Source: Onchocerca volvulus (Eukaryota > Nematoda > Chromadorea > Rhabditida > Onchocercidae). Taken from it: a DNA stretch of 64,000 bases. Positions 23,841-36,700 of this stretch are shown piece after piece. Made by a program: the position numbers and the translations under genes. Numbering within the stretch: position 1 is the stretch's first letter; each line of letters opens with the position of its first letter. The notes under the pieces were generated by a model. That model was not told the DNA's origin. It did no database searches and was given only the letters and a program-made list of their open reading frames with translations. The stretch is taken from assembly GCA_000499405.2 (NCBI GenBank), contig HG738138.1:13889208-13953207 (forward strand). The letters run 5' to 3'.

Positions 23841-24754
23841 CCAAACGAAAATATTGCATTAGAGACAAGGAGTACCGTAAGAAAAAGATGTGCAGCTAAA
23901 GATGACTCTACCTGATGGTATTGCTTTTTGGTGGAGAATGTCGGGAAAATTCCGAAAATGGTTTAATTATCTAAGTTTGAGGTCAAGAAGCTCGACGATA
24001 GTTTTGAATGGACGCCAAAACGATAAACATGTTTACGCCAAAAGCTCCGATCAACAGGTAAACAAAGCGAAGTCAACCAATCATGGAGCGACGAATCGTA
24101 GATCAGGAAGGAAAGAAGAAATATAAGGATTGGATTTTGGAGAAGGATGATTTCTTTGGCTACAAATTCTCTCGAACAGTTTTCAACAGGAGTTTTATAC
24201 AAACTCTTTGCAAAAATTCGGTTTAGTTCGACAGTTTCATTTTTTTACGACACAATTAACGCTTTAACATCAACGAATCGACAAACCCGATCGGCCCATG
24301 TTAGTATCCTTTATGTTCATCCTTTATGTTACTGTCCTGTATATTGTTCATCTTTATTGTTTACTAAATTATAAGGTGCGATATTATTAATAATATCTTA
24401 TAAATCAAATAAAGGATATTGTTGACCTAGTGGAGTCACCACATCAAGAACTTTAGTCCAAATTACAAATCCATCAGAAAAATTCCCCAATATTTATTAT
24501 GATTTCTATTGTTAACGCGCTTTCTTTTTGGAAGGCAGTCTTGGTTTAAAGCTTCCTTGCTTGGATTCCACCCTACATATTTAAGGAATAATAAATTCTA
24601 AAATATCATGTTGAAATAAATGTAGCATTTGTTATGTAAGATGAATTAAATTGAAATTGTAAAATACTAAATCAGAGAGACATAATAAATTCTCAGACTT
24701 GTTTTATCATTTTAGTCAAACAGTTGTAAAAAGAAGCAAATAAAAATATTTTAA

Positions 24755-26768
24755 ATGAGTGAGAACGGAAAAAATATTAACGATATTAGCAATGAAATGT
24801 GTAGTCTTATACATGCAGCTCAGGAATGGGCAAATGAACAATTCTTTGGGACATATTCAAATGATTTGAATAATTCAAATTCCGATGAAAGAAAAAAAAA
24901 TAGCTTATTTCAAGATTCATTCACACATCTATTCGTTCCGCAAAATCGTACAATGTGAAAGAATCGGATAGCTTAAATATTAATAATCAATTAAGTCACT
25001 TTTGGAAAAAATACACTGCCACCAAGTGAAGAAACGCCAAAAAATACTAATCAAAGGCATGGAAAACAAGAAAGCATTCGAAAACTGTCTCAAATATAAA
25101 ATGAAATACTCATTAAATTTCTGAAAATGCTTGTGAACATTAATTTTCGATTTTCAAGTAATTTGCGATTAAAACAAGTAAATCTTACAATTGTGAATTT
25201 TTGCTGGAAATATTTATGAAATATGCACATGAACGTGACTTATTTTCTGTGTCATTAAACGAAAAAAATTGAATCATTTCCGAAGGAATCTTGAATCTTT
25301 TAATATCATTTGGACATAAAACGAAGTGCCATTCATTTTAATTAATTTCACATTTGCTTGCTCGATTTTTTATTCATACACCCATTTACTAGCTGACTTA
25401 TTACAATTAATAGCTTCTTACTTATTTGCTTACTTATACATCCATCCACTTATCTATTTTTATCATTTCCTTTTTATCTGAAAAAATTGCCTATTTGTTC
25501 ATTAATTAACCGTCCATTCGCTTGCTGCACTAATTTATCCATTTCTCTATTTATCAATCTAATAAATTACTTATTCATTTGCTAATTTAATATCAAGTTT
25601 TATTGCTTCAATGTCAAATTCTTCATTTACTAACTAATTATTTGTTTATCTATTGATTGATGTATTTACTCATTTACTAACTTTTTAGCCTTTTTACTAC
25701 TTTTCTGGCATTTAATTATTTATTCATTTATTGCATATCAATTTATTAGTTAATTCATTCAATTCTTTACTTATTTTGCTAACAGGTTTGTCTGCTATCA
25801 TATTTACTTCCTTATTCATCGGCTTACCAACTTGTCTATTAAATTACTCATTTATGACTTACCAAATTGTTGTAAACGTAATCATTTACTTATTAACTTA
25901 CTAGTTTAGTCACTAATTTATAGAATTAGTTCTATAAAATTACTTTATTAATTAAAACAGCTATAAATGATACAAATACTTTTAATTAATATTTTTCAAC
26001 AGATTTTTAATTCTCAATCTAATCTTCTCATTTAATTGTCAAAAAAAAAAAAACAGAATAAAAAAGGAAAAAGAAGAACCTTTTGCGAACTACTAAACTT
26101 AATTTCAACAAATTAGAATTAAAAATGAAGAAATTGAAATTTTTTCTTTTAGCCCATAATTTTATTGCCACACGTAATTTTCATTATAGCACGTAAGATC
26201 ACTTCATATGCGTTGTCTGGTGAGGAAGGGAATGGATGGGCACGAAGGATGGTAGAGAGTTCACGTGATTTTTCGTTGCATAGCACACTTATTTCTTACT
26301 TTTCCGACAACCAGTTCCTTTCAACCGACTATTACTAAAATTTTCCGAGTATCGTCGGATATATTACAGTATATTATTGGCAATATGCATAACTTTTCCG
26401 CATAGAATATAACTAAATATTAATCCTTCATTAAACATAAATTAATATTCGATAGGAAAAATTAGTTTTTCAAATATAGATTAATTTCTGCATAACATTC
26501 ACCTTTAAGATTTTATTGCTGATGAAATAGAATGTGAAAAAGTATTCCTATATTATATATAAAGTTCAGTTTTATCATTCCAGACTATATACATGAGAAA
26601 ATCAATCAGAAGAAACGTGAAATGCAACGCAATATACAACAAAGAATCTTAAAATGTCGGTTGAATGATCACGAGTTTCATAATGGCAATGGAGAAAAGT
26701 GGCAGAATCACGACAAATTATCCATTGCACATGTGGTTAATACTATGATTGATTTTGATTTCACGTAG
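24755..26768 (+). CDS. Unknown two-exon protein, 125 residues
   Basis: Exon 1, 24755-24947, starts at ATG (MSENGKNINDISNEMCSL) and is hydrophilic. Exon 2, 26584-26768, follows TATCATTCCAG and reads HYIHEKINQKKREMQRN onward to TAG. The phase closes exactly (193 + 185 bases = 126 codons). The donor, AATC|GTACAA, is weak. No family was recognised: it is soluble, with a basic Gln/Lys-rich helix in exon 2 and no signal peptide or membrane segment. The 1.6-kb intron holds a tetranucleotide-like tract. Sequence evidence for coding is moderate. Confidence 0.45.
25365..25925 (+). repeat. Degenerate tetranucleotide tract (TTAY/TTCA units)
   Basis: Over about 560 bases nearly every four-base step is a variant of TTAC, TTAT, TCAT or TAAC (for example TTACTTATTCATTTGC, TTTACTCATTTACTAAC). 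It resembles an old microsatellite of ATTT/ATTC type that has decayed by point change. It lies within the intron of the preceding gene model. Confidence 0.6.
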
Positions 26769-28102
26769 TCAGTAAAATTAATGAATTTCAGATTTTTCTC
26801 CTGGGATTTTTGGTGATCTATTTGAATCAGTCAAATTTATTTATTTTTTTTCAGAAGTAACAAACATTTTGATAGTTTCATGAATAATAATAAATGTGAC
26901 AATAAATAAATATTAAATTGTGAAATGGAAAAGCATTTCACGACATTATTCTTTGAAATAATTCCATCAGTTGTGCTAATATAAGCCAGTAATTCCAAGT
27001 TATTAACTTTAAAAACTAATGGATTGATAGTTTATCCATCTGAAACAAATTGTTCCTATCATATCAATCTGACCAAATATTGTAAATTTCATAAACTTAA
27101 AAGCTGCTTGGGAGCTTTAGACTTATCATTTGCTGAATATTATAATGTTTTAAATTTATCACATACTGAGTATTATAACTCTCATAAAGCTCTTGAAATG
27201 CAAAAAATGGAATTCATTTACTATTTTGATTTAAAAAAATTTACTAAAAGTCCAATACAATAAACATGGGATTAATCTTCGAATAGGAGAATATTTCGGT
27301 TTTATTTTAATAAAAAAATAAAAGTAAGTTACTTACGCTATTATTGGACGTATAGCGCTTACATATTATACAAAAATCAAAACCATCATGATAAACTTTA
27401 TATATTGATGCAAATTTTACTTCTTTGTTTTGTAAAAGATTGCTATTGGATTTAACATTTCATGGAACGAACTTAATCAGTTTTATTTGTTTAGAGTTAT
27501 TTGGAATTTCTTGGTTAAACATCTGATTATTATTTAGGATAGGATCAATATGCATAGTCGAATCATCAACTTCTCTAATCGCAAACGGAAGTATATTTCG
27601 GAACAAAGTGAGCGATCTATTTCTTCTATGAATAATAAATTTCAACCGACTACTTTCAAGAAATATTCGCCGGGGAAATATTTTTGGCCAATATTTTCTT
27701 GCTTAAATTCTCAGAAGTTTCCCTTGATGCCTACTTGGTCTAAATGTAGTAAAATTATAACAAATATCGCTTATACTAGAAATATGCAATGCTTCAACAT
27801 CGAAAGTGGATATGATACAAATAAAACGAAGCGTCAGTTTGGAAACACCTCTTGGATTCTTCCAAATACTTCCACGAGAATTACTCCATGATCTCTTTGA
27901 TCGAATATCTGGTTCATTCATTCTGCAGCTTTATTAATTTAATTTCACTATATTATAAAATATCGAGTTAAATAATAGGATTGATTATCCGGATATCGAA
28001 ATTGGATGACGCTCAGATTGTGGTGCATGCTTTAACAACATGATGTCGCACAAAATATTATTACTTAGGAGTTTTGAAATTTCCAACATTTAAACAATTA
28101 AT
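26769..28102. other. Intergenic region with ambiguous ORFs
   Basis: 27460-27918 is open on both strands. On the plus strand, an ATG at 27550 followed by a GTATAT donor at 27591 (MHSRIINFSNRKR) is phase-compatible with the first clear exon of the FBXO47-like gene. On the minus strand, two adjacent frames (MNEPDIRSKRSWSNSRG and a downstream basic stretch) also look codable. No firm call is possible. 26769-27460 shows nothing. Confidence 0.35.
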
Positions 28103-28176
28103 ATGGTCTTTACTTTATGCAGTTTTATAGTTCACCAGTTGATAATCATTAGTTTGACATCGAGCATATTTAACAG

Positions 28177-30493
28177 CGAAGTTCGGTGTTATTTGTTGTT
28201 GGAAAATGCGAGTCGAAAATTTTTGGCTGAAACTACAACACATATGATGAAAAACATTGTTGACCTCGATCCGTTTTATGTTTGGGGTTAGTTCCTAAAA
28301 CTAAGAAATATTTACTGACAGACTACTTTTGTTTCTAGACGAACTATTATATCTCTCAGGTATACTGTTGAAGGCAAGCACAATTATTATGGATTCTTGG
28401 AGTCGTCGTTCATTCTTAGCTTCTTTCTATTGCAAGGTAATGCATACTAATCTATTTCAACAAGCAATTGCTTCATTCTTGACGATCATTTGCTAATTTT
28501 CGGATTTCTTCAGAATGGTAACATTATAAATTGGCCTGGATGGGGTCGTTGCTTCATGGCGGTATGTTTGGAATAGATCTCGAGAAAAGAATGGACTTTT
28601 AAATTTTGCATCAGCAATATCTGATATCATCTGATGAAACTGATATATTTTAAAAGCATGCTGATCCATCAACATATTTCACATCTCAATACGCTGCGCC
28701 GTAGATTCTGCGATGTCGCATAGTTATCGTTTATAAACGACTTCAAAAAAAAAGAAACAAAACAAAACAAAAAGCAAAATACAAAAAAACAAAAAAAAAT
28801 AAAATATGTTTATGACAGAAACATATTAACAGTTCTTAGATTAATTCAATGAATCCAATTTTTTAGCGGTAAAAGCATGCTACATGAAAGATTATCGGAG
28901 CTCAATGATGTTTTCATATTCATTTCTTATTATAGTTTTGCGAAAAATGGGATTTTCACGAATGTGAGGCGCTAATGTATATGGTTCTGTATTTTACTGA
29001 GCTGAATCAACTGCTGTGCGAAGTTTTGCGTGAGGAAGCTGGAAAATATCCATCATTGGAGATGGAGGTATAAAGTTTTGTTTTTAAAACTAGTTAGATT
29101 CAGAATGACAAATGAGGAATGATAATATCACATGTCCTGACATCTTTGTTCATCAAATTCTCATTTTTGAAGACTTTTGCTATTCTAACCTCTTCTGATA
29201 ATGAAACTGAATACCAGCGAGACTCCTTTTGCAGTTTTCATTGAACATGATACAGATATTATATTATAATTGCTTTTTCACGATTTTAAGATTCGAGAAC
29301 GTCTTCGCGGTTTATTTCTCAGTCATTCAGCAAAAGATGAAAGAGACTACGGATTCTGGATTTCTGCCATTTTACGCACACAAGAAACAACGAAACTTCA
29401 AGGAAAATTGTTTATGATTATATTTGGACCATTAAAATTTATTGAAATCGGGCGTCGTAAGTATTGTTTATGATTTAAAAAAATTCGTTTTTCAAACTCA
29501 GGTAAATTTGTTGTAGAATCAGATAATCTAGCGATAAATATTTTTGCAATGATTTTTTGTATGCCTTGTTCAGCAAACATCAGTGCTTCATGTTATACTG
29601 CGAAAAAATCAAGCATTATTGCAGAGATTATCGACTGGGAAGTGTTGTGTAATGGAAGTATTATCTTGGAACATTTACACGCGAAATTACTCGGCCCTCT
29701 AGTGCTTGGCATTCATCACCTGATGAGCATTTCAAATCTTGGATATTATGCATGGACTAATAGCCAGCTTTCCATTCTAATGGAAGAAATATCAAGTAAA
29801 TTGGATATCTTCCCAAACTTATGCTTTTGGATTAAAATATTCATCATTAACTTGAAAAAAATCTTCTGTCAATGAATGTTTAACTAGACGTTTTGCAGCG
29901 ATTCCTTGCATATGGACACTTGACAACTTCGCTGCATTACTTGCTCTCTGTCCGCAAATTTTCCGTATTGCTTTATTCACGCGACTATCAGAAGGACGAA
30001 TGAATGAGGCGGCGCATATTTTCCACGCTGTCAAAACTGTCCGTACACTTTTTAAAAAAAAAAAGAAAAACAAAAGAAGTCAAAAGTATTATACGTTAGT
30101 CAAAATGGGTAACAATTAAGGAATGTTAAAGATATTTTGCAGTTTTTTGTTTTGTCTTGGTTACAGAGATTGTAGTGATTAATATGATCAGGTGCTATGC
30201 TAATCTTTTCTAAAATGAGTGTCTGAGATTTTTATCTGGATCGAAGCTGTTAACAGAACCTATCGATACTAATGTGTATATCTTCGTACAGTTTTTTTAT
30301 TTTCACATCTAATACTTGAACTTTCCAGATTCTACATCGTCGAGGAATTTTTGTGAGTGCAGCTATATCCGATGTAATGCTCAAAATATTTCGAGCTTTG
30401 CCAGAGATCAATCGCCGATTGTTTTTGTCTTCATTATTAAAGACAGAATCAGACCAGCTTAGCGGATTACTTCTTGCCACACCGTGTAATTAA
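28177..30493 (+). CDS. FBXO47: FBXO47 / PROM-1-like F-box protein (N-terminus unresolved)
   Basis: FBXO47 and its C. elegans relative PROM-1 act in meiotic prophase, probably as substrate adaptors of an SCF ubiquitin ligase. Exons in phase: 28177-28286, 28339-28436, 28514-28561, 28936-29067, 29291-29456, 29625-29795, 29899-30038, 30329-30493. Matches to human FBXO47 include FWISAILRTQETTKLQGKLF plus MIIFGP (human FWLTRIL..., YIIFGP), WDFHECEALMYMVLYFTEL, MEEISTIPCIWTLDNFAALL and the C-terminal helices ending LLLATPCN. Exon 1 (EVRCYLLLENASRKF) looks like a diverged F-box. If the 27550-27590 exon is used the protein is 356 residues; human is 452, so 5' exons may be missing. The ACT|GTCCGT donor at 30038 is weak but keeps the frame and alignment length. 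Confidence 0.8.
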
Positions 30494-32181
30494 TTCATTT
30501 CATCAATCATATTTCGTGACAATTTGATGATAGATCATACAATTTTTTGTGAAAAAACTAAGTAGATGAAAAAAAAAAACTAAAATTCAATTTTGCTGGT
30601 GCAGAAGATCATGGTTTGTTGAGTGGAAAAATAAAGAGCAGCCTTGCCAGGTAATATAAAATGGTGACCGAAGAGGATCTTATGAAGTTTTGAAAATTGA
30701 GGTAATAAGATAGTGGTTAAACTAAAGAAGGAGGGATGATTTTAATTAAAGAAATAAGACAACATTCAAAATAGGATAAAATTAAACCATATTGGCCTTT
30801 AAGTCGTGTTTAATCATTGTATTATTTTTTCCTTTTACTTTTATTTTTTTTTCCAAACTGTTAATACTAAATTTTTTTGATTTTGGCTTTACTTTCGCTT
30901 GGGTTTGGATTTTTTGGTTTTTCTCTTGACCCAACTTATTTAATCGTTTACTTCTCGTTAAAAGATATAATTGCAGTTGATACTAGCAGCTTCCATGCCG
31001 AACTTTCTTCCGCATACTCCATATCAGCGTTGATGTCACTGTTAGCAAAGAATATATGAAAGTGAATCAAATTTACCACCACTATCTTCAACACCGTTCA
31101 ATTTTGCTGCACCTTCTTTCTCATTTTCTAACTTACTATAAAAGTTTTGTGTAATTTCATGTGGTCTGAATAATTTCCCGGTAGATTAGGTGTATAAATA
31201 AAATGTAATTCTGCCTCAAATAAAATTAACTTAAATATCAATAACAATACAGATAAGTGGATACTTACTAACAATATAAATAGGCCAATTAGATTCAACT
31301 GCTGAAATTTGTTCCTAGTAATCAGTAAATAAATTATTGATTAATTATTGTATTTAGACTTTTAGATTGTTTTTATTTCCTCAAAAATTAGAAAAGAAGC
31401 GAACACATTCTGTCTGCATGCATTTCTTTAATGTTGAGAATTTATCAATAATTCAGTAATTTCAACCCAAATATCTTTCTGTTTTAAATATTAAAACCTT
31501 CCATGACAATTCCATACTCCATGCTGTGCGGTCAGCTTATTTGGAATTAATTCGATTTTAATTTTACCTGCTTACTGTTATATTTCTGGTTGCTTTTATT
31601 TGAATAAATGATATCACATTTCTTTGCTCAGCGCCATTAAAATATCACTTGGAACTGACAAGTGATAGATGCCTTTATTGATGGAGTGTATTAAAACGCA
31701 CTTATTTCTACGATATCATTTTCCCCCACTTTCTTTTAAAACATTATTTCCATCTATTAGAGACATCAATTGCCGAAGCAGTAATGAAGAATAATGTAAT
31801 AGTGCTGTAAATTGGTGAATTTATGGTGGGAAAATCAGGATTTGAATGGGAAACTTTGAAGATCTTTATCAACAGAAGGAGCTCATAGGACTGATTGTTT
31901 TCGTCAAATATGTGAAGGGTTTTTCTTTAAAAACTATTTATGAACAAATTGAAGTATTTACTGGTATGCTTGTGGAGGGATAGACTTAAATTCGATAAGA
32001 GGATTTGCATTTTTTGAACTATGGTATTGAGATCACCAGCGAAAGTTCTATGAGATGTTGGCAATTTTTGCAAAATAAAGACTTTTTTACCAGATTTATG
32101 AGAGAATAATTAAATAATAATTTGAAAATTTCCGAGAATTTTAATTTTGTGGATTCCGATTGCTTTTTCACAGCAAGATAG
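30494..32181. other. Intergenic region with candidate minus-strand exons
   Basis: On the minus strand about 31155-31066 reads PHEITQNFYSKLENEKEG and GAAKLNGVEDSG up to a GTAAAT donor. 31038-30948 reads DINADMEYAEESSAWKLL to a stop after GCTAACAG. A short piece near 31300-31265 (VESNWPIYIV) lies between good splice signals. The composition is coding-like, but the phases of the first two do not match, so they may be alternative 3' ends or a degraded gene. 31400-32160 shows nothing. Confidence 0.3.
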
Positions 32182-33427
32182 ATGCCGAGGGAAGCTTGTG
32201 AATTTTGTCGACGAGCCAGAGCTCGGCATAAAACCAGGAAGAAAGCAGGATCCTATTGGTACAGTAGTCGAGGTCTGGGTCGTTTAGACTGGAAGCAGAA
32301 AACTGCAAAATTTCATAAAAAATCGCCGGTATGTATGTCGTATAATTGATTAGTTCTTGTATCAGTGCTACTTTGCAACTCAATTAAAATTTTATAATTA
32401 TTATTTTGAAGGCATTGTTGGTAATGCGAAACAGCAAACAGAGAATCAGTGGAGTAGATAAGCAAAATGAGTTTGAAATTAATCCTAGGTTACGAGATCT
32501 CGTGGATTTATTTAAAAAAGAAAATGAAATCGAAGAAGGTTATATCTTATGCTTGTTTATTTGGCAATGAAAAAAATGCGACATAATGCTAAAGCAACTA
32601 TTTGAGAAAATTGTTGTTTGATTTGTAGTTTATGAATTGATTTATTTGGTATTTCCAGAGCCGCTGTCTGTAAAAGAGAAAGATTCTAACGGTAGCTTAG
32701 TTTCATGCGAAAAAAAAAAAAAGAAAAAGCTATACTTCATTGAAAAAAAAAAAAGTGAAGAACAGTTTATTAATCAAATTTGTTATCGAAATTTATGATT
32801 AATTTTTGTTAGACAAGAAAAGAGAATCTATAATATAAATTCAAGTTCATTAAAATGTTTTTCAGTGCCTTCTCCGAAAGATAGTGCAAGTATTTTGTTG
32901 GAATCTGCAAGTAATGTTGAAATTATAGATGACTCAATTCAATCACCTGTTTTGAATGATGTTAGGAATCAAATGTCAAAAGAAACAATGTTAGTCACCG
33001 AATCCAAGTCAACAAAAAAACCTAGTTTAGCACATTTCAAGGTTTTTTCTTACTCTTTTCGATCAACTGCTTATGAACTTCTAGAGAAGCCGATTTTCGT
33101 TACTATTTTCCATCTTGTTGAATTATGCGGCTTCAACTTATATTTTGTAATAGATCTGCGATAGTTGTATTATAAAACTCTCTGTGAATTATGAGAATAC
33201 GCTTCATGCATGTTGATATAAGTATTCTGACAACACGCATTTCATCTGATAATATTTTACACAATGTTGGTGGATTTTATCGGCGAATAGCAAGAATTCA
33301 AAATGATTATTATCAATTTTACAATAAAATTTTCCAGATTGCTGAGACAACGCTTCAGCAATGTGCAGATTTGTTGCAGTCACTCCCGATCATTACACGG
33401 AAAACAGATATCGGTGATGGTGTCTGA
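32182..33427 (+). CDS. Unknown basic protein with N-terminal CxxC
   Basis: Exons 32182-32328, 32412-32538, 32659-32691 and 32866-33041 join in phase. Two further exons, 33085-33146 and 33223-33427, would complete 249 residues. The ATG lies nine bases after TTTTCACAG, with an in-frame TAG between, so the start is well supported by a spliced-leader site. The N-terminus is Cys-pair and Arg/Lys rich (MPREACEFCRRARARHKTRK); the middle is acidic and Ser-rich (SASILLESASNVEIIDDSIQ); the C-terminus is helical (FYRRIARIQNDYYQFYNKIF). No signal peptide is present. It may be nuclear by composition only. The fourth intron would be 43 bases, near the nematode minimum, and is the weakest junction. No family was recognised. 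Confidence 0.6.
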
Positions 33428-33767
33428 TATTATTAAATCTGTTTTCATAATTCCAAATTATTTTTTTTTCATTTATCAATATAATTCGCCGTTACTAATA
33501 AGAGGACTTGTTAATCCACAACATTATGTTACTCATCTTTGAGCGATGTTTAAATTCATGTCGCATAACACAATATAGCTGATTTTTTATAATATGCTGT
33601 TTAATTCATTAATGTAAATGCTATATGATACACATTCTTTATTATATTTCAACTGGATATTTATTACCGTGCACTAAAAAAGTCTTTTAATGAGAAGTGT
33701 AACAAGATGCTACTCTTACTATCCGCGATCAAAGTGACAAAGTCAGCTTGACGGCATCTTAGGATAT

Positions 33768-36700
33768 TTAATCAAAAACCGTATATATGTATCGTCGTGC
33801 ATTCGGTGGTACAATTCGTTTTCCAGTTAAGGGATCGTAATCAGTAACATCCTCATCCGATAACGTACCGCTTCCACTTTCCCAATCGTCAGATCTTTCT
33901 AATCGTACTGGTGGTTGGTCATCAACTCTCTGACCGGTTTGAACACATTTGTCTGCACGATTTGGTCTAGTTTGAGTTATCCTGAAAACACGTAAGTTTG
34001 TATGGATTTTCGTGACTTAATGTTTTTTATGAATCGAAATCTACTATTAAAGTATGGTAACGCTATAATGGATATTGGTCGACAGAATGGTGGGAATAAA
34101 AATGAAATTTTATAGAGAAAATCACGTGCTATTAAATTAAGCAGTTCAGGAGAAGTAATAAGTTTGAAAAAAAGTGAGAAAGTAAGTAGAAATCTTGCTA
34201 GTCTTTTTATCATTAAACTATCCTATTTATTGCAAGACCAACCTGTTTACCATGGAACTTCTTTGTCGCCATCTATCTTCAAGAAGCTGCTTTTTATGCT
34301 CATCCATTGCTATGTAGATGAGGCGATCTTGTATTGGTTGTGCTTCACAGAGTCTCAAATTTCATTAATTATGGTGATCTTATGATTTATTTTAATCTGC
34401 GGAATAAGGTAATTGAGTTTTTTTTTTAAATCAATTGATCCTTTATGCAATGAACACAATATAGCTCTTATTAGATGCATTGTAAAATCAAACATTTTCT
34501 TTTATCTTTCGTAAAATGCCTTGAATCTTTCAGAAATCTTTCTCTGCATATTTTTTCGTTTTTTAGTTATCTATCTTAATATCTGATCAAACAAGATAAG
34601 ACTATATATATGTAACCTTTTAATGCCCTCTTTCTCATCCGGAATGACGGTCATTGTAGCAACATCTGGATCGATTTGCCTTATTCTGTATTGGCTATCG
34701 ATTGAACGGATCATCCGATCAAAAATTAAACGAATTTTTGCCTGTAATAATAAAGTTTCAATTTTTGTCTTTTCTTCATTTGAGATTTCTTTTCTGCCGG
34801 CAAACAAAAAAATGAGCCTTATTTTGTATTTCCTGATCTTTTTTCATTTCATTAAAAAAAAAAAAAATTACCTAAGTTTGAAGGGTACAGGTTGGCGTGT
34901 AAAGTGTGCAATGCGCTGAGAGAGTAAGTTGGAGGCGGTTGAAGAGACAAGGTAAGAGTGTATTCTGGAGCTATGAGTAACAGCGATTTAGACAGGTGCT
35001 ACAAATGCAACGAAAAAGGACATTTTGCCAGGAATTGCCTATCCAAATTCAGGAGGCCGCCCGACGAGGAAGCGATTGTTTTAATATTTTATAAAAAAAG
35101 ATACAAAGATGTTCATGTCGTGTTCTTAGATAATATTACTATTTATAAAGACGGATTAAATCTCTTAAAACTTTAAAAAATCAAAAAAAAGAAAAAAAAT
35201 CTTGAAAGATTTCTAAATAATTGATTAAATAAATTTATGAGTTGGAAAAGTAACCTGTACAATGGAAACGCATAAGCCAACGACGGAAAGACCTATCATT
35301 GTTAGTGCCAAATTGAAAATAATATAATTTGGTGTTTCTGTGACAACATCACCAAGTCCTAAAACTTTTCGATTAAATTTTTTTGTAAAAATATAGAGGT
35401 ACTTCAAATTTTTCCCTTACGAAATATTTCAGTTTTTTTGGAATTTACAAAAAAGAAAATTAGTTAGAACTCTAAGCTTTGCTTAGTCTCAGATATTTTT
35501 AATCATTGATCTCATTGTATTCAAATAGTAACAATTTGCCATCTTCTTGCTTTCTAATCATCTGTATCTACGACAATTTCTGCATGATTTGTTTATTTAT
35601 TTTTTGATTTTTTGGAATCCGAACCAATTGTAGTAAGTGAGGTAAAGAAATAGTAATAAGCGTTAAAATAGGTCCAATTAGTCTCCCAGAGACGTACAAC
35701 GAAGGCACTAATTACAATCCACAAGAAGAAAAATATAAATGCGGCCTTAAGAGGTACGGTACGTTGTTTTTCCACTTCGCTGAGTTCAATTGGTAGCTGT
35801 GATATTTTTTTACCACTTTCTATCTAAAATTTAATCATTAAACATATCAAATCTATTCTGACAAATAAGTCAAATAATTGCTGATAAAAAGTAAAATAAT
35901 TTATGTAATTTCTTGAAAGTGTACGGGAAAATCAAAAACTAAAAATTTCAAAATGAAGAAAGGAACCTTGGGAATTTTTTAAAACAAGAAATAATTCCAA
36001 TTTTAAAGTTTAAACAAAGAAATTTTTCTCGAAAATTCAAAAAATTCTTCCTAATTATCATAAGAAGTGAAAAAAGTACTGAAAAAAGAATAGAATTAAT
36101 CATCCATTTAACTTTTCTTCTAAAGTAATGTAAATTTGACATATTTACCTGGTGGTCAGTTTGATGAAGGTCATCGTGGGCATGAGATAATTGAGTTAAC
36201 GGTCCAAGTGATGTTAATCGAAGTGATAAGTCACTTCCAGCACGGCGAGTTCTAAATACGCAATTTTTTCTCTTTTTTTTTTTGAATTAAGTATATTGTT
36301 AAAAGTACCAACTTCCATGTTTTTTTGGAGATAATAATACTGAATTGAATAATAAATGATTTACATATAAACAATATCAATTTTTTGTATTACTTCAATA
36401 GGTCAGAACTATTTTAATCGAATTCAAACGAAACAAATAAATAAACTTCTTAAAAAGTGAACTTTTCTTTCTCGAGACGTCTTTTCTGATGTTTCTTCAT
36501 TGTATTAGAACAAAATTTTATATTGAACCATTTCCAGAACATATCCAACCACGTATAGTACAAAAAGCCCCATTCCAAAAGAATTGTAAAAACTAGTGGT
36601 ATACCACAAAATGCATAAATCATTGATATTATACGACCAGCAGATGTTGCTGGATGAAAATTTCCATAACCTAAAGAAGAAAAAAATATTCTAAATTCTA

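Larger units (their letters stand above)
22330..24430 (+). mobile_element. BEL/Pao LTR retrotransposon relic (gag-protease part)
   Basis: Plus-strand remains of Gag with two C-terminal zinc knuckles (about 22740-22915), then a retropepsin-region relic (about 23340-23520), then a short tandem array and further degraded sequence to about 24430. Stops and frameshifts occur throughout. No recognisable reverse transcriptase or integrase follows, so the element is internally deleted or truncated. Confidence 0.75.
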
